From: Cannabis sativa
Taxonomy: Eukaryota > Streptophyta > Magnoliopsida > Rosales > Cannabaceae
DNA length: 64,000 bases
NCBI RefSeq assembly: GCF_029168945.1
Contig: NC_083605.1
Span: forward strand, 23,077,280 to 23,141,279
Reading direction: 5' to 3'
Below are positions 1 to 9,962 of the stretch, piece by piece. Made by a program: the position numbers and the translations under genes. Position 1 is the first letter of the stretch. Each line of letters begins with the position of its first letter. The notes below the pieces were generated by a model. That model saw only the letters and a program-made list of their open reading frames with translations, had not been told where the DNA came from and made no database searches.

Positions 1-643
1 AATAAATGAACTAAAATATATTATAATTAGAAATTAAATTAATTAGTCAATAAAAGTCTAGATAGTTATTATCTGTTTTGCTTGAAGTATTTTTCTAGTG
101 TATTTAATTAAATAGAAAATTAATATTTAAGTTGATTCTTAATCATGATAGTTAAATATTTGAAAGTTTTCTTAAATATTTAATTAAATAGGAAAATTAT
201 ATTTTTTTTGTTGAAAATTAATTTTTATTAATTAATTTTGGGCCAACATAAAATTAGAGTAATTTTCCAGGATTTATTTTTATTTTATTTGAAAGCATTT
301 TCGAAAGTAGTATTCTTATACATTTCATTTTTTTTTTTCGAAATGCAATATATATTTATAGAAAATTAAATTTGAGTTGTAAATTAATTTAAATTAATTT
401 TGAAACAACTTAAAGTGAATAATTTTCTAAATATTTATGGAAATTATTACTAAGATGGAAATAATTAACGTTATTTTCATATCCATCTAAGTATAATTTA
501 TAAATATTACATTAAAATTTATATTTAGAATTTTTCATTTTAAAGTGTAAAATTTTAATTAAATATATTTAAAATAAATTGATTAAAATAAATATTAGAA
601 GAAAATACAACTTTCATTAAATAATGAGCTTTATTATTATTAG

Positions 644-1010
644 GATATTCGATCTCCATTGTTGGTTTTACATAGCTATTGTTTTAGTGAGTAATCCTCC
701 CTAATGGATTAACGTTCATTAGCAAGTTAGCACCGTTTAATCTCGAAAGATAAGTAATCTTGTAAGTTTTTTATATAGTATTTATCACCCTAATGGTGGC
801 GACTGTATAAGACTTGCAAGAATATGAAACAATGGTGGAAGCTCATAGGATAGAATAGCCTTGACTCTCGCCTAAACGGGACAACGCGGATTCCAATCTT
901 GATCGAATAAAAGGTTGCTAGAATGTTTATCATTTTAGATGAGCTGACAACTCTATTCAATGGATGGTATCACTGAGTCTCGCCTAAACGGGACACTGAT
1001 ATCAGTTTGT
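644..1010 (+). promoter_or_regulatory. Pre-gag RNA module 1 of E0
   Basis: Copy of a leader module shared by all the Copia elements here. It contains CTAATG (around 700) pairing with CATTAG, a long stem-loop at 759-820 (outer arms CTTGTAAGT/ACTTGCAAG, middle arms TATATAGT/ACTGTATA, apical CACC-CTAAT-GGTG), and two copies of a 20-nt motif ending CGCCTAAACGGGAC at 863-882 and 975-994. No reading frame covers it. The function is unknown; a cis-acting RNA role is inferred from the compensating changes between elements. Confidence 0.6.
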
Positions 1011-1152
1011 TGAAGACCTTGGAAATTATTTAGGATTGTATGTTTTAGTATTTTCACTTGTCATTCCTACTTGCTATATGTTTAATAATTTCTGAATTGG
1101 GTATGAATTTATATTGAACCATGTTATTTTTTGTTATTAAATTGTAGTTTAA

Positions 1153-1475
1153 TTTCGAATCTTCATTGTTGGTCTAACTTGGTTTGTTTTTCTGATGAGA
1201 TAAATCCCTAATGGATTTTCACCATTAGACTAACATAATAGTGTTAGATCTCGAAAGATAAATATTGTATATGCAACATCTAGCTGTTCATCAATTGATG
1301 ACACCTTAAACTAGTATTTTACAATATGAAACAAGAAGATTGTATAAATAAGATTACTTTGACTCTCGCTAATCGGAGTATCGTTGGATTTTTATTTAAA
1401 ACGAAATTATCCTAATTCCTTTTAGCTTATTCATTTCGAATTAGCTCAATGATATATCATTGGATGAATGGTCTA
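1153..1475 (+). promoter_or_regulatory. Diverged second pre-gag module of E0
   Basis: Starts like module 1 (TTCGAATCTTCATTGTTGG against TTCGATCTCCATTGTTGG) and keeps the CTAATGG/CCATTAG hairpin and the 'ATCTCGAAAGATAA' stretch, but has lost the CACC/GGTG stem-loop and keeps only one eroded 20-nt motif (GACTCTCGCTAATCGGAG). It contains a 12-bp palindrome CATCAATTGATG at 1289-1300. A collinear reverse-strand copy is in El-2 (about 15985-16400), so the duplication pre-dates both elements. It occupies the place where gag begins in El-1. Confidence 0.5.
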
Positions 1476-1736
1476 TAAATCATATAAAGTCATTCCATAT
1501 TTTCTCTTAAGAAATTAAATGACGCATATGATTATATTCCCGAAATTCTATCCCAAAATGATATAAATCCTCAATCTTAGAAATCTCCTACTTGTATAGG
1601 AAAATCATAGAGTTAAATTAGTAGTGGTGGTCCAAGAAAGTATTACTCATTATACAGTTACACTTTTACAAGTGTTTCATTACCATTTTCTATCAATGGA
1701 TTCAAACTGTATGAGTTTAGTATTCTGTGACCAGAA

Positions 1737-3609
1737 TGTTGGGTTTTATGCCCTAAATAAAACTCTTTACAATCTGATTCGTTATCAATATAAGAAATTT
1801 GAAGTGATTGATGTTTGCATGAAATTTACATGCTAATGGTTTAAATATGTTTATTACATTTACACACAGAATCAGTTAAATCCAGATCATATGTTTATTC
1901 ACAATTATAGTATCGTCAACACAGTGGAATGTGGTTGTGATCATATGAATCAAAAGACTTAGTCCCTGTTTCATCAGTGTTATTGGATTTACACTAATGT
2001 GATAATCAGCGATGATGTGTACTTACACTTGGAGTAAGTGTTATGTTCTTTCCAGGACATTAGTAAAGTATACTAGTTTCGAATGTATGGAGTATACATT
2101 GGACTGGACCGATATTGCAACTAAGTTAAGATATTACAAACTTACCGTTATACATATCTTTCCAAGTCAATATCAGTAGTTGATCTTAAGATTAAAAGAA
2201 TCTAAATCCTGATATGCTTAGGCTCAACTCAGGAGGGCTATTCATGTTCTTAGATTTATTAGTTAAGCCTACTTTTGGGTCAGGGTGATACGTATATTTT
2301 GGGAACATGATAGTATGATTGAGTGGGAGTGCTGAACATAAATATGGAATCTATAGCTTCTACTGGTGTATAGAAGTCAAGTGATGATTCCCTTCGAGCT
2401 TAGCAAATACAAGTAAATAATGAGCTCTTGTTTAACTGACTAATTATTAGATCACTAAACACCATTTACAGGTAGCTAAGTGTTTTAAGGGGCAAAATAC
2501 ATTGAGGGGTGAGAACAGTAAAGAAATTCCATCTCGATGTAGATCATCTATATAGAGGATTTTAAATCACAATAAGATTATAACAATGATTAAATGAGAT
2601 AGCGTATTGATATCGTGGAACATACAATATGCTCTATATAAGTCTGAGAGTGCAATTCTAAGTTCTAAGAGTGGATTCAACGAAGAATTAATAAGTAGGA
2701 ATTTACTTGGTAAATTTGGTTCACTTATTGGAAGCTCAGCATATAGATCCATGGTCCCCATTCTAGTTGAGAACATTCTGCTTGTAAGACTCATTAATTA
2801 ATTCGTGATTGATCAATTATAATTCTAAAGTTAGACTATATCTAATTTTATGAATTTTCACTAAGCAAGGGTGAAATTGTAAAGAAAAGAGTTTCTAGGT
2901 TTATTTATTTATTAATAGACTTTATATGTCTAATTAATATTTAAATTAAATGACAATATTATTTAATAATCTATTTTAGTTTTTAAATAATTAGTTTTGG
3001 CATTTAAAATGTTAGAATTGGAAAATTGGCATTTTTGTAAAAATAGAGATAAAATGGGGCCCGCTACAACACCATGGCCGGCCACTTAATGAGTTTTTTC
3101 AAATTAATATTTTCATTATTTTAATGCCAAATAATTCTTAACCTAAACCTAGTAGTTGCCTATAAATAGAAAGTGATGGCTCAGTCACAACATATGCTCA
3201 CATTAGTAATCTGATAGAAATTTCTCTCTTCAAAAAAACTGAGCCTTCCTCACTTTCTACACCAGGCCAAAACCTCTTCTCTTCTTTTCCCTTCATCAAT
3301 TTCGAACCCTAGTGAAAGAGTAAGTGCCCACACACAGCAAACAGTAACTCAATCATAGATTGGAAGACTGTGAAGGATCAAACTTGAAGAAGAAGGACAT
3401 TCGGGCTTAGATCTTGATTATACTCTGCTACAAAAAGGATACAAGGGTTAGAGATCTGAGTGGAAGGAGACATTAATTCCGCTGCATCAATGTAAGGTTT
3501 TCTTAACTTTATATGTGTTTAATTTATCGTTTTAGAAAGTTCATATTTAGGGTGTTTAAACAACATACTTGTGAGTAGATCTAAGATCTGGTAAAATAAA
3601 TTTCCTACA
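1737..3609 (+). repeat. LTR A1 (5' LTR of El-1)
   Basis: 1873 bp, from TGTTGGGTTTTATGCCC to ...TTTCCTACA, followed after 2 nt by the PBS. TATAAATA at 3161-3168 probably sets the transcription start near 3190. The U5 part has a splice-donor-like GTAAGG at 3492. It differs from its partner LTR A2 by a roughly 20-30 bp indel near 3060 and a replaced block near 3190-3215, unusual for one LTR pair. Confidence 0.92.
3161..3168 (+). promoter_or_regulatory. TATA box of LTR A1
   Basis: TATAAATA preceded by GTTGCC, about 450 bp before the LTR end. The same box at the same place occurs in the other LTRs: 11413, 28393, 33320 and 53827 on plus, and 19593, 26003, 36860 and 45349 on minus. LTRs B1, B1' and B2' have TATATAAA instead (12297, 54713, 62807). 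The left-truncated LTR at 46248 has TATAAATT at 46384. Confidence 0.7.
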
Positions 3610-3611
3610 AC

Positions 3612-3627
3612 TGGCCTCAGAGCCATG
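3612..3627 (+). other. Primer binding site of El-1
   Basis: TGGCCTCAGAGCCATG, starting 2 nt after the LTR end. Plant Copia elements usually have TGGTATCAGAGC, matching the 3' end of initiator tRNA-Met. Here two bases before CAGAGC differ. Sister elements show TGGCACCAGAGCCATGG or TGGCCTCAGAGCCATGG, so the CAGAGCCATGG half is constant. Confidence 0.75.
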
Positions 3628-5071
3628 ATAATTGATTTACTTGCAAGAAATTTGGACTTTAAAACGATTGTTTGTTTGTTTTTGGATGGTATCATATTGT
3701 ATTGAGTGTTATTTGATGATTGATTGATGTTTGTGAATTTTCGTGAAAAATAATTGCGATTCTGTTTCTGAAATTATTTTTATTGGATAGTATGGAAAAA
3801 AATTAAGCAAGTTACTTTTTTTACAGAACTCAATTTCGATTTAATTTGAATTAGTTATGATTTTTTGAAGATTCGAAAAAAAACGGAATTGTGCTGAAAT
3901 TTTCCTGCGATCGCGAAAACTGTCCGTACAGCTCACAATTTTTTCATTTTTCTTCGTTTTTTCATGCTTTTTCATGGAATTAACTTCCGATTTTTTGTGT
4001 AGTTTTGTATTTATAGATTTACTATTCCTAATTCAATTCTAATTACCATTATGAATTAATTTAATATTTTTTAAATTTAATTCAAGATATTAGTGTAATT
4101 TGAATTTTAAAATAGTAAATATCTATCTTATTGCTTAATTATCTATCTTATTTTTAAATTTGATTATATCTTATCTTATTTTTAAATTTAAGGTCAGATT
4201 TTAAATATTTTTAAATTAAATTTTTTTTTAAATAATTTGACCTTATTTAAATTTAAAATAAGATAACCATAATCATGTAATTTTAAATAGATGTAAGATA
4301 TTTTGCTAACTTTTAAATTTTTGTTATTTTATTTATTTAAATTAAATTTAAAATCTGAAAAAGATATTTAATTTATCTTTTCTAATTTTATTTAATTTTT
4401 ATTTATAAAATAACATTTAATTTTTAAAAGTAGTTAGCAAATTTTTGAAATGATATTTAGGTTGGTTGAAACCTAATTTTTCAAAATTGTAGGTTTAATT
4501 TTAAATATTTTTTTTTAAATAATTTCGAAATTTATATTAATATTTTTTTTTATTTTCGTAAATAAATATTTAATTTTTTTTTTATTTTCGAAAATTAAAT
4601 TGTTTATTTTTTTTAAAAGAAATATTTTTTTTATTTAATTATTAATTTCGAAATTTATTTATTTAAAATTAAATAAATCCTACTTCCAACTATCCAGCTA
4701 ATCTTGTTGCAGGAGTATGTGGTTTTAGCTTGTGTGTAAGTTTTCAAAACCTATTATTACTTGATTGCAAATAGCCATGGTTACTTTTTGCCAGATCTAG
4801 TGATCTGATGGCTCCCTTGGTCAAGTTAATAATTTGTAACAGGTAAATTTGACAATCTTCTTTCATCTATGTATGACCTAGCAACATGATAGGATCCATC
4901 CAAGTGTGTACCTGTGTGAGCCTATATGCTTATTTTGTTTTAATATAGATGCATATAGGTTGTTGCTAAATAAAATGTCACACCATGATAGATTTTATTT
5001 AGGTCCATTTAGTTCTTGGACCTATTCAATTAATGACAGTTATTCATTTTAAGGTTAAATTCCTCTCTTTT

Positions 5072-5162
5072 GGGCCTTGTGTGAGAGTTGGGAGCCATAG
5101 AAGTGGGTACGACATACTGAACCCAACACCCCTCACATGAACTACCCCAATTGTGAAGGCCC
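5072..5162 (+). promoter_or_regulatory. Conserved leader RNA domain of El-1
   Basis: A 91-nt block closed by a perfect stem GGGCCTT (5072-5078) / AAGGCCC (5156-5162), with an inner GTGTGAG (5079-5085) / CTCACAT (5132-5138) helix and TTGGG/CCCAA. It is conserved far better than the AT-rich sequence around it and recurs at 18183-18274, 22361-22453, 43418-43508 and 60597-60688. In the copy-2 element the 5' half is deleted. The role is unknown; a packaging or translational element is possible. Confidence 0.6.
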
Positions 5163-6733
5163 ATTTGCCTAATTTGAATAACTGTACTAGGTTAATTATA
5201 TTAGTTTGACCTAATAAAATTGAATTAGCAACATAATTAACTTTTAAAATATATGAAAATTTATTTTCATTTTAATATTTTAAAGTTAATTTTAAGAAAA
5301 ACACTTTTATTTTTAGATATTATTTCTAGACAAACTATTTGTATTTTTCTTGTATTTAATTAAATATAGAATTTTAACTAACTAGATTCTTTCTGGAGCT
5401 TATTTAATTAAATATTCCTATTTAAGTTATAAATTAGTTGTAACAACTGATTTTTCTTATCTAACTTAAATTTGAATATTTGATTTAAATTTTAAATCAA
5501 GTTGAGGAATCCTAGGCATTAGTTATTAAAGATTCTTAAGATAATTTTTAAGTTAATATCTTTTCGAATATTAACTTAAAACGGAATATTTTAGATATTT
5601 TTTTAGGTTAATATCTTTTCGAATATTAACTTTAAAAGATATCTTCAAATTAAGTGGTTACAACTTAATTTTTGATATTCAATTAAATCTAAATTTGAAA
5701 TTATTTAAGTTTTAGATTTTTTCTATATAACTTAAATTAGATATTTTTCAAATTTTTGTTGAAAAGATACTTAGTCAAATAAGATATTTTCTAGATAGTA
5801 ATTTTTAGACTACTTATTATTTCTAATATTTAAATAGGAAAATATTATACTTTGTGAAATTAATTATTTAAATAATTAATTTTGGTACAATTTTATTAAG
5901 TATATTTTTCCTAGTATTAAACTAGAAATTAATAATTAAGCCTTCTCTACACTTAATTATTATTTCTTGAATTTAATACATTTAATTAACTTGAAAAATC
6001 TAAATATTTAAGTTGATTTTCATCATGATACTTAAATATTTATTGATTTTGCATGACACTTAATTAAATAGAAAATTATTTTTAAGTTGAAATTTAATTT
6101 TTCAACTTAAATTTAAATAATTTTCAATATATCTATATTTTTTTCTTTATTTTCTAAATCAATTTCGAAAATTGCATTTTATTTATGCAATTTTTTTTTC
6201 GAATTTTAATCTTGAAAAATAGATTGAGTTTTAAATTAATTATTTATTTTAATTAATTCTTGGACCAACTACAATCAATGATTTTTTCATTTAATTGATT
6301 AATTTAAAATAAATGAATTTAAAATATATACATATATAATATTAGAAATTGAATTAATTAGTCAAAAGAAAATCTAGATAGGTGATATTTTTGCTTGAAG
6401 TATTTCTTTTCTATTTTTATTATTTTCGAAAATTGTATTTTTTATATACTTTAAATTTTCGAACTCAATAAATATATTCTCAAAGGAAATTTTTAAGTTG
6501 CTAATTATTTAATTTAATTCAACTTAAATTAATTTCCTTAATATTTATATTTAAGATTATTACTAAGATGGAAATAATTAATTTTATTTCAATCACCATC
6601 TAAGTATAATTTTATAAATATTATATTAAATTCTTATTTTTGAATTTTAATTCTTAATTTTGAATTTAATGAGAATTATTTATTAGAATAATAAAGAAAA
6701 TACAGTTTAAAGAATGAACTTTATTATTATTAA

Positions 6734-7096
6734 GATATTCGATCTCCATTGTGGGTTTTACACCGCGTTTGTTTTAGTGAGTAATCCTCCCTAATGGAGG
6801 AACGTTCATTAGCAATTTCGTACCGTTTAATCTCGCATGATAAGTGGTTTGTAAGTGTTTTATATGGTATAGATCACCCTAATGGTGGCGACCATATTTG
6901 ACTTGCAAATTGCGAAACAATGGTAGTAGCTCATAAGATAGAATAACCTTGACTCTCGCCTAAACGGGACAACGCTGGATTCCAATCTTGATCGAATAAA
7001 AAGGTTGCTAGAATGTTTAACATTTTAGATGATCTGAAAACTCTATTCAATGGATGGTAGCTTTGACTCTCGCCTAAACGGGACACTGATATCAGT
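6734..7096 (+). promoter_or_regulatory. Pre-gag RNA module of El-1
   Basis: Ends about 165 bp before the gag ATG. It contains CCTCC-CTAAT-GGAGG (6786-6800), which competes with CTAATG/CATTAG (6791-6796, 6807-6812), then a stem-loop at 6848-6909 (TTTGTAAGT/ACTTGCAAA; ATATGGT/ACCATAT; CACC-CTAAT-GGTG), and the 20-nt motif GACTCTCGCCTAAACGGGAC at 6951-6970 and 7065-7084. Conserved in all full leaders of the window. Confidence 0.6.
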
Positions 7097-7261
7097 TTGT
7101 TGAAAAACCTTGGAAATTATTTAGGATTGAATTTTTTAAGTATTTTCTCATATCATTCCTACTTGCTATGTGCTTATAATTTCTGAATTGATTTTGTGTT
7201 AAACCATTATTAATTTCTATTTGTTGATTTCTATTATTTTGTAGTATCCTGTTTTGTCAAA

Positions 7262-8077
7262 ATGAATCCCATGTTATCACTGTTGACTGAAAACAAGCTG
7301 AATGGATCTAACTTTAATAAGTGGAATGAGAACATTAATATTGCTCTCATAGGAGAAAGTGCCTTGTTTGTTTTAACTGAGGCGTCACCTGAAGTGCCTG
7401 GGGACAATGCTTCCAAAGCTGTGAAAGAAAAGTATGAGCGTTGGCAGAAAGCAAATGACAAAGCTCTATACTTTATGCTTTCTAGCATGGTTGACACCCT
7501 CAAAACTCGGTTTTCTAAAACTGAGAAGGCTGCTGAAGTTATGACGAAGTTAAATGAGCTATTCGGTAAGGCATCACTTCAGTCACGCTTTGACGCGACT
7601 AAGAAGTACATTAATGCACGGATGGAATCTCATCAAAACGTGCGTGACCATGTTCTCCTAATGTCAAGTTATTTCCAAGAAGCCCATGATCATGGTGCTG
7701 AAATGGACAGTGCTACTCAAGTAAGTCTTATCTTGAATAGCCTGACTCCAGCATTTCTACCATACACATCAAATTATGTCATGAATAAGAAGGAAATTGA
7801 CTTTCATGAATTAGTCAATGACCTTCAAACTTATGAAAATTTGATTGGAGGACCCAAGAAGAAAGGGAGTAAACCTCACAATCCTGGAAATGGTAATGGG
7901 ACGATGAAACCTGAAGCAAATGTTGCCACTGCTTCAAAGCCCAAATCGAAGAGGAAGTGGAACAACACCAAGAAGCGAACAAAAGCCATGAAAAATAAAA
8001 AGGCTGCTCCTTCTGGTGATGCTACACTTAAAGGAAAGTGTTTCTACTGCAATGAGAAAGGTCATTGGAAACCCTAG
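7262..8077 (+). pseudogene. gag: Copia Gag, stopped inside its zinc knuckle
   Basis: Capsid/nucleocapsid protein of El-1 (271 residues as it stands). The N-terminal part has the plant Copia Gag look (KLNGSNFNKW at residues 12-21, then a helical UBN2-like core to about 200). Residues 200-255 are very basic, followed by a CX2CX4HX4C zinc knuckle starting at C260. In this copy the codon after P271 is TAG, so the last knuckle cysteine is lost; copy 2 (49676) reads CAG there. The change is C to T within a CAG trinucleotide, as expected from deamination at a methylated CHG site or from a base-calling error. The ATG is the first after the acceptor-like TAG at 7244. No protease, integrase or RT follows in frame. 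Confidence 0.85.
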
Positions 8078-9950
8078 TGTCCTAAACTTCTTGCAAAGAA
8101 ACAAGGTATTTCCATTTATAAACTTTAAGAGTTTTAGTGAATTATTATCCAATTGGATTTATGATTCTGGACTAACTTTGTTTATTTGTTTTCTTCTTCT
8201 TATAGGCCAAGCTACTTGAACTCGATGAGTTGGATCAGAAAGCTGGACCAAAGGGTGAAATCGTCCAGATGAAGATGAAGCTCTTCAATTTATTTTTGAA
8301 TTAATTGTTTTAGTTTAAAGACAATTTAGATTTCAAATTTTAGTTAGGGATATTTATCCCTGTTTTTCTCATATTGTTGCAATACATTTTTTTTTTTATT
8401 ATTATTAATAAAGTTTCTTTTATTTTCGAAATCAATATTGCAATTTATGAGATTGAGCTTCATTTAATTTATCTTCATCAATTAATTACCACATTACATT
8501 TGTATGTTTGTATGTGTAAGTGTTTTTATTATTGATGCAAATTCTATAATATTTACAACTCTTCATAGAGTTATATTAAATAAACACTAGAAATTATTTC
8601 TATGTTTATTAATAATTGTTCATTCTCATACAATTATTAAGAATTTGTTTAATAAAAGGATCTTATGATCTGACAGGGGTGGAGAAAAGTTAAGAAAACT
8701 ATGCAGTTCAACGATCTTTTATATCTAATGAACTCTGGATAGTATTCAACTCCACATAAACTCTATCACACTAAGAGAATAATGATCTTTACAACCTTTA
8801 GGGGTGGATCATAATCTCTATATACTTAGGGATGGAGGTTATCCATAGTACCCTATATGTATATTCTTAGGGGTGGAGCATATTCCACAATTCCCTATGT
8901 AACACGTATCTTCTTTAAACATGGAAGTAATATAATGAGTCAGCTATTATCAATATAAATTCTTGATCTTGATTGTATGTTCCATTTCGTTTTTACTGTT
9001 ATAAGTAAAAGATTGATACCTTTGAAAGTTCTTTATTAAAGTTTCACACTACCTTAATTGAGTGGGAGAATTTTAAAGTTCTATACCCATCCTCATTAGG
9101 TTGATACTTGTGATAGGTACTTAAGAACACTACTGAAAAGCAAATCTAACCATTCACATGGATAGGAATAGCTTATCAGAATTATGAGAATAAGATAAAG
9201 AACTCTAGTTCAGTCCATTCGAATGACTTGAACCTAGAGTTCTTAATCCTCATAAAATTTTATGGTATCTTAATTTTGATTACTTTATCTCTGGCATGTA
9301 TTTTTCACTTCAAAATACTAGTCTGCTATGTTGATGACTTAGTCTTAACTTAAAGTTTCAGACTAATACAAAAGTCACAACTAGATAACTCTCTAAACAA
9401 TCAGAGGTTAAAAGTATTATTTAACCAGACATCTGTTATTGAGTGGGAGCTATCTGAGATGTAATCAAATAGGGAACATTAGAAGATATTCAAGAAAGGT
9501 TTATAAAAGTGATCTATATGTTAGATATTAAGGAACTGTGTATCAGTCATCCTTGTATCTCACCATCTAATTTCGAAATTTCTATGAGATGGTGTTTACT
9601 TTGGGGGTGGAGGAATTATTGTATAATAATTCAAGCTCTACCAGAGAAGAATTATAACTTTGTGTATTCGAAATCCAAGAAAGCTATATCACTGAAGATA
9701 AGTCTACACTGTATTATCTCAATTACATATTTTAAAATATGAGAGATATGTCTTTTGTTTATTCAGATGTACTTTTAAAACAGTAAAAGATTTCAGTATC
9801 CCTTTATGAGTAAAGCATATAGTAAAGGATGTTTCATAAGAGTATTTATGAACTAGTTCCAGAAGTTTGGGTGGATTCAAATATACTACACTTGATCTGA
9901 AGATCAAGACATCAGATTGACCTATTTGCACAGTTTGTTTTATATTAGTG
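8078..9950 (+). pseudogene. Eroded pol region of El-1
   Basis: Non-coding, with scattered traces of pol. 'CTGACAGGGGTGGAG...ATGCAGTTCAACGATC' near 8675-8720 matches, in order, the integrase stretch of El-3 (reverse strand, 40880-40945). 9327-9344 reads YVDDLV, the RT catalytic motif, in a frame that is otherwise closed. Nothing longer than a few codons survives. The two copies of this region in the window are nearly identical, so the erosion is older than the duplication. Confidence 0.6.
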
Positions 9951-9960
9951 CAAGTGGGAG
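9951..9960 (+). other. Polypurine tract of El-1
   Basis: CAAGTGGGAG, 2 nt before LTR A2; primes plus-strand synthesis. The same tract lies next to every 3' LTR here: 52365-52374 (+), and CTCCCACTTG on plus at 13835-13844, 38306-38315 and 56251-56260 for minus elements. Confidence 0.8.
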
Positions 9961-9962
9961 TT

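Larger units (their letters stand above)
1..1736 (+). mobile_element. E0: leader of a truncated plus-strand Copia-type element
   Basis: AT-rich, non-coding leader of an LTR element whose 5' end lies outside the window. It is recognised because its reverse complement recurs, diverged but collinear, at about 15780-17520 inside El-2, and because it carries the family's pre-gag RNA module (644-1010). No gag follows. At the place where El-1 starts its gag, E0 has a second, diverged module (1153-1475), then sequence corresponding to the protease/pre-integrase area of El-2. It is interrupted at 1737 by El-1 and resumes at 11878-11918. The TSD CAGAA (1732-1736 and 11878-11882) marks the break. The element-type assignment is inferred from these homologies. 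Confidence 0.7.
3492..7244 (+). other. Possible leader intron of El-1
   Basis: Donor-like GTAAGG in U5 (3492) and an acceptor-like TTTTGTAG after a T-rich tract (AG at 7243-7244), only 17 nt before the gag ATG at 7262. Between them lie the PBS and about 3.65 kb full of ATG triplets, which would block scanning ribosomes. The donor GTAAG is kept in every LTR of the window. Splicing would give a gag messenger, while the unspliced RNA would be the genome. This is inference from sequence only. Confidence 0.4.

Noticed and set aside
2567..2801. Pairs of opposite open frames of 64-75 codons that recur at 10796-11030 and 53209-53443
   Set aside because: They lie inside LTRs and recur only because the LTRs do; no codon bias or known motif.
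3612..3627. Possible tRNA gene near the LTR ends
   Set aside because: Only the short tRNA 3'-end complement (PBS) is present; no cloverleaf.
7234..7503. Antisense frame of 89 codons over the gag start (also 49648-49917)
   Set aside because: Mirror of the gag frame; composition explained by the sense protein.
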